NCBI GenBank assembly: GCA_019916065.1
Contig: CM034233.1
Location: 39,720,862 to 39,784,861, forward strand
DNA: 64,000 bases
Reading direction: 5' to 3'
Origin: Vitellaria paradoxa
Lineage: Eukaryota; Streptophyta; Magnoliopsida; Ericales; Sapotaceae
Shown: positions 31,501-39,669 of the stretch, piece after piece
Layout: each line of letters opens with the position of its first letter
Position numbering within the stretch: position 1 is the first letter of the stretch
Notes under the pieces: generated by a model
What the model saw: the letters and a program-made list of their open reading frames with translations, nothing else
What the model was told of the DNA's origin: nothing
Database searches by the model: none
Made by a program: the position numbers and the translations under genes

Positions 31501-34500
31501 GGTTAAGGAATACACTCAAGCCTATGGGATAGACTATCAAGAAACCTTTGCTCTTGTTGTTAAGATGAACATAATCAGAATCTTGTTGTCCCTAGCTGCT
31601 AACTATAATTGGCACTTGCAACAATTTGATGTGAAGAACACTTTTTTGCATGGGGATCTAGAGGAGAAAATCTACATGAAAATCCCACCTGGTTTTTGTG
31701 GGAATCTGGTAGCTAATAAAGTGTGCAGGCTTAAAAAGACATTGAATGGACTAAAGCAGTCTCCAAGAGGTTGGTTTAGAAGATTCACCAAAGCAATGTT
31801 AGTTATGGAATATAAACAAAGCCAAGGAGACCATACACTCTTCATTAAGCACTTGGACTTAGGGAGAGTTACAATTTTGTTGGTATATGTTGACGATATT
31901 CACCAAAGCAATGTTAGTTATGGAATATAAACAAAACCAAGGAGACCATACAGTCTTCATTAAGCACTTGGACTTAGGGAGAGTTACAATTTTGTTGGTA
32001 TATGTTGACGATATGATATTGACAGGAAGGACGAGATCTGAAACAAAGTTTGATAAAAGATTTCGAAATTAAAGACCTAGGAAGATTGAAATACTTTATG
32101 AGAATTGAAGTGGTACACTCAAGACAGGGAATTTTTATCTCTCAATAGAAGAACGTTATTAACCTTTTGAAAGATACAGGAAAGTTAGCATGCAAACCAG
32201 TAAGTATACCAATAGATCCCAACCACAAGCTTGGAGAGGTAGAAGAGGATGTTGCTATTGATAAGGAAGTGTATCCAAGATTGGTTGGGAGACTTATTTA
32301 CTTATCTCACATTAGGCCTGACATTGCTTATGCTGTGAGTGTAGTAAGCCAGTTCATGCACAACCCTAAAAAAGTTCACTTGTTGGCAGTTTATAGGGTA
32401 TTGCACTACCTTAAAGGAACTCCGGAAAAAGGTATTTTGTTCCAAAAGAATGCTGGACTTATACTTGAAGCATACACAAATGTTGATTATGCTAGGTCAG
32501 TAATTGATAGAAGATCTACCACTAGGCATTATACTTTTCTTGGTGGAAATCTAGTTACATGGAGGAGCAAAAAATAAAATGTGGTGGCAAGGTCAAGTGT
32601 TGAATTAGAATTTCGAGCACTGGCACAAGGCATTTGTGAGCTGCTATAGTTGAAGATTATCTTGAAAGATTTAAAAATAAGTGGAAGGCTCTCGTGAGAC
32701 TTCACTGTGATAACAAATCTGTAATCAGTATTTCACATAATTCAGTGCAACATGACAGAATCAAACACATTGAGGTGGACAATCACTTCATCAAAGAAAA
32801 ACTAGACAGTGGTTTGATCTGTACACCTTATGTGTTCACTAGCTCTTAGGTAGCAAATGTGCTTACTAAGAGTTTGAGTAACCCCTTGTTTCAATTAATT
32901 CTTACCAAGCTGGGAATAGATAATGTCTATTCACCAACTTGAAGGGGAGTGTTGGAAAATATATGTAAATATATATATTCCTAAATTAGAAGATAGTATA
33001 TTTATTAAAATCCCTTTAATTGGGGGATTTGATATAGGATAGTTATTTCTTTTTCCTTTTTGGTTTATGGCATCTTGTGTATGCATAGGAAATGCTGTAA
33101 CTCTTTTGAGATATGAAAAACAATTCTTCATTCTCTAATTTTCCATAGTTTCGAACATGGTTTTCATAAATGTTAGAAAAAAGTCACAAATAGAAAAAAG
33201 TCACAAACAAAAAGAATAAATTAAAAAAAAAAAGAAAAAACATTTAGGAAACAAAAATACAAAAAAAATCAGGATGTGAAACACTTCCAACCAATGTTTA
33301 TTGGAAAAAGCAACCCCCAAAATTGTTGATTCCACTGCAGGTTTTGTTCAGCACTCAAAAGACAAATATCGTTTCTCTCTTTGTATCTTATTATAGTTTA
33401 GACTGATTAGGTGCGTTGTGTTGTCATTGATAGGAAAAGTACAATTATTAGGATGGTAAGATTGTATGTTGTACAGCTCAGGTGGAGTTGTGGGGCAGTT
33501 GGTGGATGGTTTTCAATATATCCCCTTTTAAGCTACTTAGTAGGCCAACCTCTCTGTATATTTCACTCTTTTCCAGGGCATAACCCTTGAACCCATTTAA
33601 ACCCTTCTTTGTGTTTTATTTTCACTTCTCACAAACCAAAATATACACACACAGAAATATATTGAGGTGTCATTTCCCCATTTTCACTCCAATATTTTAC
33701 ACAATGTTTGGATAGAGGGGTTTTAGGGGAAAGTGAAGGATTCAAAAGGGGATGGCCACCACTTTTCTCGTTTGGATAATTTTTAAGAAGAGGAAAAAGT
33801 GCTAGAGGGACTGTGAGGGAAGGAAAGGCCAACAGTTTGAGCACGTCTGTTGCCACCAAAATGGAGAAGAAACTTTGGCTTAACGTAGACCAATACTTGC
33901 TTTTAAATTATTTTTAATAAATATCAAGTATATCGATATGTAAATTTATTTGAAAGTTACTTATTCTACCTTCCACCTCCCTTACATTTATAATTATCGA
34001 ATATCAAACCCTTCCCTAAGTTAATTATCATCAAGACAAATAAGAGAAAAGACACATCCTTTCCCTTCCATTTTCCTTGCAACTCACACTTTCCTTCCCC
34101 TCCGTCAAATAGAGTGCTGGGATTAAATTCAGTCATGTGTTTGTGGCCATGTTCCATATTATTGTCGATGCCTCATGGCTCTTAACACATCAACAATATT
34201 AAAAGAACACGTGGACATTGTCATCAATATATCTTTAAGCTTTCTTGCTCCTAATGCCAACTCTCCAACAAAACAAGATGACAAACAGATGCCTTATCAA
34301 CACAATTAAACTCATAATTTTGAGACCTTAAGTGTGTGTGAATTCCATCCTTGCGCATCTTTTTAAGCATCAACTAGTTTTATATAATACTTGTCATGGC
34401 TAAGCCAAGAAAGTACCTTCAACATGTATCTACATGCAAACCACATGGTTAAGGACTCGAAAGCCTTCTTTCTCTATTAGACAACAGCATTTTCATCTAT

Positions 34501-36367
34501 ATTTTTTTAACCGAAATTACAGACAAAGTCAGCAAGAAATAACTCAACAGTTTGTTCTTGGACTTTGCATGCTGGCTTTAGTAATTTTAAGGATTATCAT
34601 CGTTCCTCATGTATGCAAGAATTCCAAAACTATTATAAATGTCTAAAAGCAAATGACAATGATTAAAGGATTACAGCTCATAAGTACAGTATCACAATTT
34701 CTCAAAGACATCGCGAGGATTCTAAAAGTTTATCAGAAACACTGATATAAAGAACAGATATTTAAACCCGTTCACAGAGCTCAATAGTTGAGAGACAACA
34801 AAGTTGATACCTGAGAATTACCACCATGATCCTCCATATCCTCAGCTTCCCCTAAAATAAACAACAAAAATTAGAAGCTCAGAAGTCACGCATTTTCAAC
34901 ACAATTGCAGAAGGAACTAAGGAACAATAAACATAAGAAGGACCAAGTTGAATCGACACTCACGATCATTAATCCCAGCTAAGGCCAACAACCTAGAAGC
35001 AATTTCTCGATCTTCAGCATCTTGTAGGGCTCTAGCATAGGCCTCATCATTAGGAAAAGAAGCTGGATCTAATTCAACACCAACACTCGAGTTAGTATCC
35101 TCTCCAGCTTCTGCATGAGCATGCACATCAAATGCATCCTCATTGTCGATATCATCCTCTACCTCAGTTCTATCATATTCATCTTCACTAGGCTCATCAA
35201 AATCTTCATCATCCTCGTGGTAATAGCTTCCAGCTTCCCAGCTTCCATAATCACTCCCGTTACCATTCATTCTTAGCATCATGTATGCTCTTTCCTACTC
35301 CACAACAAATTAACCTGAGTTAATCCAACAATGACCAGTAATTTAAGCAAATTTGTTTAAGAAAAAAGCATGTTGCAAGCTATGACCCTCTATAAAGCAA
35401 AACTGTAAGATAAATGATCTTACAAAACCACTTACCAGATTTTTTATCAGATGCTGACATCTATACTATATTATTAAGAGCGAACACCAGTTGATGCCTT
35501 CTTCAAAAATGATGACATGTCAATTTTTTCATAATTCCTTAATCAGTACTGCCTTTCAACCGCCCATCATGCCAACTATATATTAGAGCGAGCAATTTCT
35601 TAGTTTTTTCTATCAAGAAAAAACTTAGAAATTACACAGTGTGTGCTGCACTGCTAGTTAAGACATACTAGAAAAAAACAATGGCTTTCTCACAATAAAT
35701 ATACTTTCTACTTCGATTTTTAACAAAATAGAGGAGATTACAATTATAATTGGAATTTAAGAACCTGATACAGTTATAGCAAAAAAAATAAAGCATACCC
35801 AGAGTCAAGTCTAATTACAATGACAATTCAACAGCCATGGAGTGGAAGCACAAAACTCTAGATCGCAACACAAGGGAGATAATTCAAGACAATCTTGGAG
35901 ACCACGCAGAAATATAACATATCAAGACGTAGATTTATCAAACCCAATTCAGAAGCCAAAGAAAAACCACTACAATTGAAACTGATGATCCAATTAATGC
36001 ACAACAAAAAAATTCAACATGCGAAGATCAGTCGGTATCCGTGTTGATTACATATATGATCATGACTACTTATGCATGTGTGTGTGAGTTTTGTTTGTGT
36101 GTGTGTATTTGTATATGTTTATGTATAGAAAGAAACAGAGACCTGTTCCTGCAAAGTTCTGGCAAGCGCGAGATCAGCATCGACCTGACTGAGGTTGGTA
36201 AAGGGAGTTCTGGTCGAGGAGGGGTGGAGACTTTGACTCGAAACGACGTTGGATCCTTGCTCTTGTTGTTGTTCAACTGCAATTGCTGAATTGTTAGGGT
36301 TTCCGTCGGTGGTTGTTTCTGTGGTTTTGGTCGCACCGTTGTCGTTATCGGCTTTTGAATTTTCCAT
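25485..36367 (-). CDS. BBR: RING-H2 E3 ubiquitin ligase, BIG BROTHER-related type (last exon not found)
   Basis: This is the only ordinary host gene seen, probably a RING-type E3 that transfers ubiquitin from an E2 to substrates. Arabidopsis BIG BROTHER limits organ growth; this copy resembles its related protein. Exons (minus strand): 36367-36143, 35294-34964, 34851-34811, 25905-25864, 25781-25660, 25593-25485, giving 290 codons with consistent phases and GT-AG borders. The N-terminus has the conserved [18 protein letters not shown], followed by an acidic stretch and [18 protein letters not shown]. The [19 protein letters not shown] segment precedes the RING-H2, of which [13 protein letters not shown] and INNWLRINK are present, supplying six of eight zinc ligands. 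The final C-x2-C pair must come from an exon beyond intron 6, whose right part is filled by nested retrotransposons to the window edge. The gene is therefore either very long or truncated. ATG 36367 is chosen; the codon further upstream in frame (36385) is TTG. Confidence 0.88.
25660..25781 (-). CDS. BBR: BBR exon 5
   Basis: 122 nt, encoding [20 protein letters not shown] and the following linker to GSNDS. The last Ser codon is split by donor TTC/GTGAGT. Confidence 0.87.
25864..25905 (-). CDS. BBR: BBR exon 4
   Basis: 42 nt, encoding [14 protein letters not shown]. Acceptor TTTGCAG, donor GAG/GTGCAA. Confidence 0.85.
26004..26045 (-). mobile_element. 42-bp RTE LINE stub with 18-bp TSD
   Basis: The complement matches the 3' end of the RTE LINE at 30150-30190 (GGTGGGGTCGGCTA side, then CCAAACCAAACC). 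It is flanked by 18-bp direct repeats with one mismatch (25986-26003 and 26046-26063, ACTGTATTGCC core). It is an extremely 5'-truncated RTE insertion in intron 3. Confidence 0.8.
26308..26628 (-). mobile_element. TRIM (terminal-repeat retrotransposon in miniature)
   Basis: This 321-bp element has terminal direct repeats at 26308-26385 and 26553-26628 (about 77 bp), starting on the element strand with (TG)TTAAGTTAG and ending near CTTAACA or its decayed form. Directly inside the 5' repeat the element strand reads TTGTATTAAAGC, resembling the tRNA-iMet site TTGGTATCAGAGC. A purine tract TGAGGGGTG lies next to the 3' repeat. It is flanked by a perfect TSD TAAAC (26303-26307, 26629-26633). It encodes nothing, which is normal for TRIMs, and it sits in BBR intron 3. 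Confidence 0.8.
26634..27446 (-). other. BBR intron 3, plain sequence
   Basis: AT-rich intron sequence between the TRIM and Copia-B. Only short unsupported frames are present; I see no element end or gene. Confidence 0.5.
27452..27649 (+). repeat. Copia-B 5' LTR
   Basis: 198 bp. The terminal TG has decayed to TA; it ends TTTTTCACA. It abuts the primer-binding site. Confidence 0.9.
27650..27661 (+). promoter_or_regulatory. Copia-B primer-binding site
   Basis: TGGTATTAGAGC, one base away from the tRNA-iMet consensus TGGTATCAGAGC. Confidence 0.9.
27662..28440 (+). other. Copia-B leader, gag missing
   Basis: About 780 bp with no protein similarity. It includes two copies of a TTGTTTGGCCTTC-type block (about 27690 and 27763) and a tract rich in GTCG/CGATC (27780-28400) that contrasts with the AT-rich surroundings, as in the Copia-A leader. 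Gag should follow but the sequence passes almost directly to the protease. Confidence 0.6.
28440..30835 (+). pseudogene. Copia-B protease and integrase, split by RTE LINE
   Basis: The protease site reads [10 protein letters not shown] (the catalytic Gly changed to Arg, and a stop just before it). The pre-integrase segment has [14 protein letters not shown] and CDVCELAKH. The integrase core has LIHSDIC and, after the RTE insertion, [14 protein letters not shown] and the region [13 protein letters not shown] readable with a frameshift near 30395. The C-terminal part (30554-30835) ends [18 protein letters not shown]. The split point is a 9-bp duplication at 29245-29253 and 30199-30207. Confidence 0.85.
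29254..30198 (+). mobile_element. RTE-type LINE, 5'-truncated
   Basis: This 945-bp insertion with a perfect 9-bp TSD (TGTACTGGA) contains the end of an RTE-clade [22 protein letters not shown], the catalytic [13 protein letters not shown] and a C-terminus with [19 protein letters not shown]. It ends in the plant RTE 3' sequence CCGACCCCACCTAATGGG and a TTGGT microsatellite tail (30174-30198). Stops and a frameshift near 29640 break it. Confidence 0.92.
31238..32160 (+). pseudogene. Copia-B reverse transcriptase
   Basis: Landmarks are [56 protein letters not shown] and [19 protein letters not shown], then the YVDD region. A 115-bp tandem duplication (31784-31898 and 31899-32013) duplicates the segment including YVDD and shifts the frame, because 115 is not divisible by three. 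The second copy continues as YVDDMILTG. Confidence 0.88.
31784..32013 (+). repeat. 115-bp tandem duplication in Copia-B RT
   Basis: Two copies of 115 bp with only two differences. Copy borders fall at TTCACCAAAG (31784 and 31899). It is clearly younger than the element itself (LTRs about 11% different). Confidence 0.93.
32167..32940 (+). pseudogene. Copia-B RNase H
   Basis: Visible blocks: [37 protein letters not shown] (first Asp block altered), [12 protein letters not shown] followed by a stop, then a second-frame [16 protein letters not shown] and the [14 protein letters not shown] tail. A polypurine tract GAAGGGGAG (32941-32949) follows directly. Confidence 0.85.
32950..33147 (+). repeat. 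Copia-B 3' LTR
   Basis: 198 bp, starts TGTTGGAAAATATATG; the terminal CA has decayed to TA. It is bordered by the TSD copy GTTTC. Confidence 0.9.
33153..34810 (-). other. BBR intron 3, proximal part
   Basis: AT-rich intron. A weak inverted similarity between about 33704 (GTTTGGATAGAGGGG) and the complement around 34095-34113 may be the ends of a degenerate MITE of about 410 bp, but no TSD could be confirmed. Nothing else is supported. Confidence 0.45.
34811..34851 (-). CDS. BBR: BBR exon 3
   Basis: 41 nt, encoding [14 protein letters not shown] with the split Arg codon. Acceptor TTTTAG, donor CAG/GTATCA. Intron 3 that follows is 8.9 kb and full of retroelements. Confidence 0.8.
34964..35294 (-). 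CDS. BBR: BBR exon 2
   Basis: 331 nt, starting [20 protein letters not shown] after an AG acceptor at 35295-35296. It contains a strongly acidic stretch and ends in the codon split by donor ATC/GTGAGT. Confidence 0.87.
35460..35657 (+). mobile_element. Helitron-like short element in BBR intron 1 (candidate)
   Basis: It starts TCTATACTATATTATTAAG, the 5' end type of many non-autonomous plant Helitrons, preceded by A. It ends in CTAG followed by T (35654-35658), with a small hairpin (CAGTG/CACTG) just before CTAG. A stronger inverted repeat with 18-bp arms, one mismatch, lies at 35594-35633. No TSD, as expected for Helitrons. There is no coding. Confidence 0.45.
35594..35633. repeat. 18-bp-arm inverted repeat
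   Basis: Arms 35594-35611 and 35616-35633 (AATTTCTTAGTTTTTTCT and its near complement, one mismatch) with a 4-base loop. It would fold as a long hairpin in the BBR pre-mRNA. Confidence 0.75.
36143..36367 (-). CDS. BBR: BBR exon 1
   Basis: 225 nt, 75 codons, phase 0 at its end. It encodes the Met start ([11 protein letters not shown]), a Gln/Thr-rich region and the conserved [13 protein letters not shown]. The donor is CAG/GTCTCT. Confidence 0.85.
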
Positions 36368-36453
36368 TAACGCACTCGAAATCAAACCGATAATCTGAAT
36401 TTGCTGATACTGATCGATACAAAGGGAGCCCTAAGAGAAGAAAGAGGTTGGAC

Positions 36454-36463
36454 AATATAAAAA
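36454..36463 (-). promoter_or_regulatory. possible BBR promoter TATA-like stretch
   Basis: The minus strand reads TTTATATTG about 90 bp upstream of ATG 36367. It is followed by pyrimidine-rich CCTCTTTCTTCTCTT, as often seen near plant transcription starts. Weak evidence. Confidence 0.3.
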
Positions 36464-36649
36464 AAGTGATCCCTAAGGAATCTCAGACGCCTCCGAATGG
36501 GTAACGAGGATAATTGGAGAGAGAAATAGAGAGACGGAGAATACGGGACGAGATTAGAGTTAAATTGTAAATCAAATTTTCAAAGAGTTACCAAGCGGTT
36601 GCCGGTCTGGGCCGTGCTTCGGGGTTGGATTTATAGTTTTCGACCTCCT

Positions 36650-38028
36650 CGACAACGTGTTTGTTTTAGAGGCAATGGAGAGTAAATTTTACTGCGATAA
36701 TTTTTATTTTTTATTATATTAATCTAAATGAGAGAGTAATAATTATTCTTAAAGTAATGATAATTTCATATGAAGTAAATTTTTACTTAGAAAAGGTGGA
36801 TATTAGGGGGTAATGAAAAAATTTTATCTCTTCTTATTACTCCCACAAACTATTTCTTTACACCCTTATAAAATTATACGCAATATTCTCCAATATAATT
36901 AATAAATATTATAAAATAACAATTTATTTTAATATATTTTATCAAAATAATATTTAATAAATAGTTATTTATTATTACATTAATTTATAATATTTTATTA
37001 AATTAATATTATTGAAATATTAATTTATAACTAAAACTATTTATTTTCTAAAATTAAAATTAATATTTAATAATTAATAATTACTTTTTAAAATTTTTTA
37101 TTTTATTAAAATATTTTATTAAATAAGAATTATTTCTTGTAAATAATTATTTATTATATTATGTATTATATTAATATAATTTATTAAATTAATAATTTAT
37201 TTAAATAAATTAAAATTATTTGTTTTATTAAATTTTTTATTTTATTTTATTGAAACAAATATAATTTTTAACAAACAATTATTCATTATTAAAATTAATT
37301 ATGATTGAATTATTAATCTATGTTAAAAATATTTTTATAATTAATATTTTATTTAAAATTATATTTAATAATAGATATTTGTTAAATTAATTATTATTAA
37401 AATAACAATTATTATGATATTTATTTTATTATAATATTTTATTAAGGTCAAATATTAACTTTTCCCCTTAATTACCAAAAAAAAAACTTTTCCCCTTGTT
37501 AACTTACTTTCATTCCAAACACGGTTAATTTTTATCCCTTTAAAACTTTTAACATTCCAAATATAATATAATTATTACCGAATAATATTTACTTTTTCAA
37601 TCTAAGGACATGTTTGTTTTTGGGAGAACGAAGGGTAAAATTTACTACAGTAATTTTTGTCCTCTATTATATTAGTTTGAAAAAGGGTAAAGGTTACCCT
37701 AGGATGACGATTACCCCCTTATGAGGGTAAATCGTTATCTAGGGAGGGGGGAGTATAATAGGAAGTAATGAAAAAATTTATCCTTTTTCTCATTATCCCT
37801 ATAAAACATTCCTTTACACCTCTATAAATTCTAAACGATGTTTCACTATAAATAACTATAATAAATATTTATAAAATAATTTATTTAATCAAACTAAAAA
37901 TAATTAATTATTAAATTATTTTATTAAAATAATATTTAATAAATAATAATTTATTATTAAAATTATTTATTTTATTAAATTAATTAGATTAAAATGTTAA
38001 TTTATGACTAAATTATTTATTTTCTCAA
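36650..38028. repeat. AT-rich duplicated repeat, MITE-like
   Basis: Two related segments, about 36650-37060 and 37611-38028, share GTTTGTTTT starts, TAATGAAAAAATTT, TTTACACC and a long AT-only region with ATTTAATAAAT blocks. The offset is about 960 bp. The first copy may be bounded by GTGTTTG (36654) and CAAACAC (about 37530). The second stops abruptly at 38028, where Copia-M RNase H begins. No coding. Confidence 0.5.
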
Positions 38029-38203
38029 ATGCCCTGCAATGCTCAAACTCTACAAGAATCTTCTAAACCATAAAGCCTCTTGCACTACAACACTGCAAGC
38101 AACATACTCTAACTCTATGGTGGATAAAGATTCAAATTGTTGTTACCTACTACACTATTAAATGACTCCTCCTTCAAGTATAAAAGTATAACCTAATGTG
38201 GAT

Positions 38204-39475
38204 TTGCGCTCATTGATTAGTTGCTAATCTTACATATTATTGATGATGTTTTAATATATTTCAATGCAATTTTAGAGCTAATTACATGTTCTTGAATGGA
38301 TTTATGCACTTGATCGATTTATTTTGTGCTGTAGATTTTAGGTAAAAAGGGTCAAGTATGAGTAGGAAACCAAGTTGATGTAAGGAAGTGGAGGAAAATT
38401 AAGTTTGAATGAATGAAAAGCACAAGATTTGAATCCATGAAAGTAGGATTCGAATCCAGATGAAAAGAAAAGCAAAGCCTCACATACTGGAAATTGGTTT
38501 TGAATCCAAAACAAAGGCTGAAACACACTAGAATTTGGGTTTGAATCCAGTCACCTCACACAGTAAATGGAATTCTAAAGCTATTGGATTTTGGATTGGA
38601 ATCCAACCTAAGAGAATTCGAATCTACAACTCCTGGGAGTCCAAATTGGGAAGGATTGAAGATATTTTTTTTTATTTCCTTTTTTCTTTCTTTTCTCTTA
38701 TTTTTGGGGAGATTCTTAAGGAAAAATAAGGGCAAGAAAACTGACGATTGTGCGGGGGGTTTTGTGTATATATATATATATACATGGTTATCATCTTCTT
38801 CCTCTCTCTCATCTCTTCATCCGCTCTTTCTATAAACCCTAATTTTATTTTTATGGCTTGTAACTAAACCCTACCTTAGGCTAGGATGGAACTCATTTGC
38901 AAATCCATGTAAGTATATTTATTTATTAATGCATTTCAATTTTTGTGCTTCATCTCTAAATCTTTGGAATAGATGAATGGATGTTTTCAATATTTTTTAG
39001 TAAAGGATTTTATTTTTGTATAATCTTTGATTTTCGTAGACAAAGAGTGGGTTTGGCACAATAAATGTTTAGGGAAACTTTTGATTTATTGTCAACAAAA
39101 CCACAATTTGGCACGAATAACACTTACCCTAGTTTTATATTCTTAAAAAATTGGAACTCCAAAATAATTGAGCCTTGAAATAGACAACATTTCAATTGAG
39201 TCTACAATTGTTGTGATTCAATTGAGTTAAACATGCAATAATAAACTAATAAACTTGCATGGTGATGCAATAGAGGCACATTTGATGCCTAAGTACTCTT
39301 TTTCATAGATAAATTAAAATTTTCTTGAAACCTTATTTTCCAACCTGAATATCAAACTTTCCTTTCTTTAAACAAATTGATATCAAAAAACTTCCTAGCT
39401 CTTCTCAGAGGACGACCTCGGACTTCACTAGGCTGCTAGACTTTACAAATCCTTGCACTTAGGGAAAAGACAAGC
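38204..39475 (+). repeat. solo LTR, Athila-like (limits approximate)
   Basis: About 1.3 kb with the layout of an Athila-type LTR. It has a TA-repeat TATA region (38765-38783), CCCTAATTTT, a long transcribed part and an end resembling the Athila LTR here: GACGACCTCGGACTTCACTA followed by ATCCTTGCACTTAGGG. It contains six copies of a GGATTCGAATCC-like palindromic word (38426-38625). It splits Copia-M RNase H. I could not confirm the TSD. Confidence 0.6.
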
Positions 39476-39669
39476 ACTCATCTCCGTCAGTAGATCCGTC
39501 TGCATCACTATACCCAGCTAATCTTATTCTACCACCTTGATAGCATGAATTGAAGTTTGCAATCTGTGGCAAATATCTAAAATTGCTACCTAATGGGTAG
39601 TTCTAGATTACTCTGGTATCGATTAACCATACTAATAGCAAAATATATGTCAGGTCGAGTACACAACAT

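Larger units (their letters stand above)
27452..33147 (+). mobile_element. Copia-B: old Ty1/Copia element in BBR intron 3
   Basis: It has 198-bp LTRs at 27452-27649 and 32950-33147 and a perfect TSD GTTTC (27447-27451, 33148-33152). It is antisense to the BBR gene. About 22 differences between the LTRs (about 11%) make it clearly older than Copia-A. The interior has a primer-binding site, a long non-coding leader, protease, integrase, RT and RNase H. Gag is largely missing. An RTE LINE (29254-30198) is inserted in the integrase and a 115-bp tandem duplication in RT. Confidence 0.92.

Noticed and set aside
33704..34113. MITE in BBR intron 3
   Set aside because: Inverted end similarity is weak and no target duplication was found.
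35161..35282. Acidic ORF 35282-34917 as an independent gene
   Set aside because: It is exon 2 of the BBR gene; reading continues through proper splice sites into exon 3.
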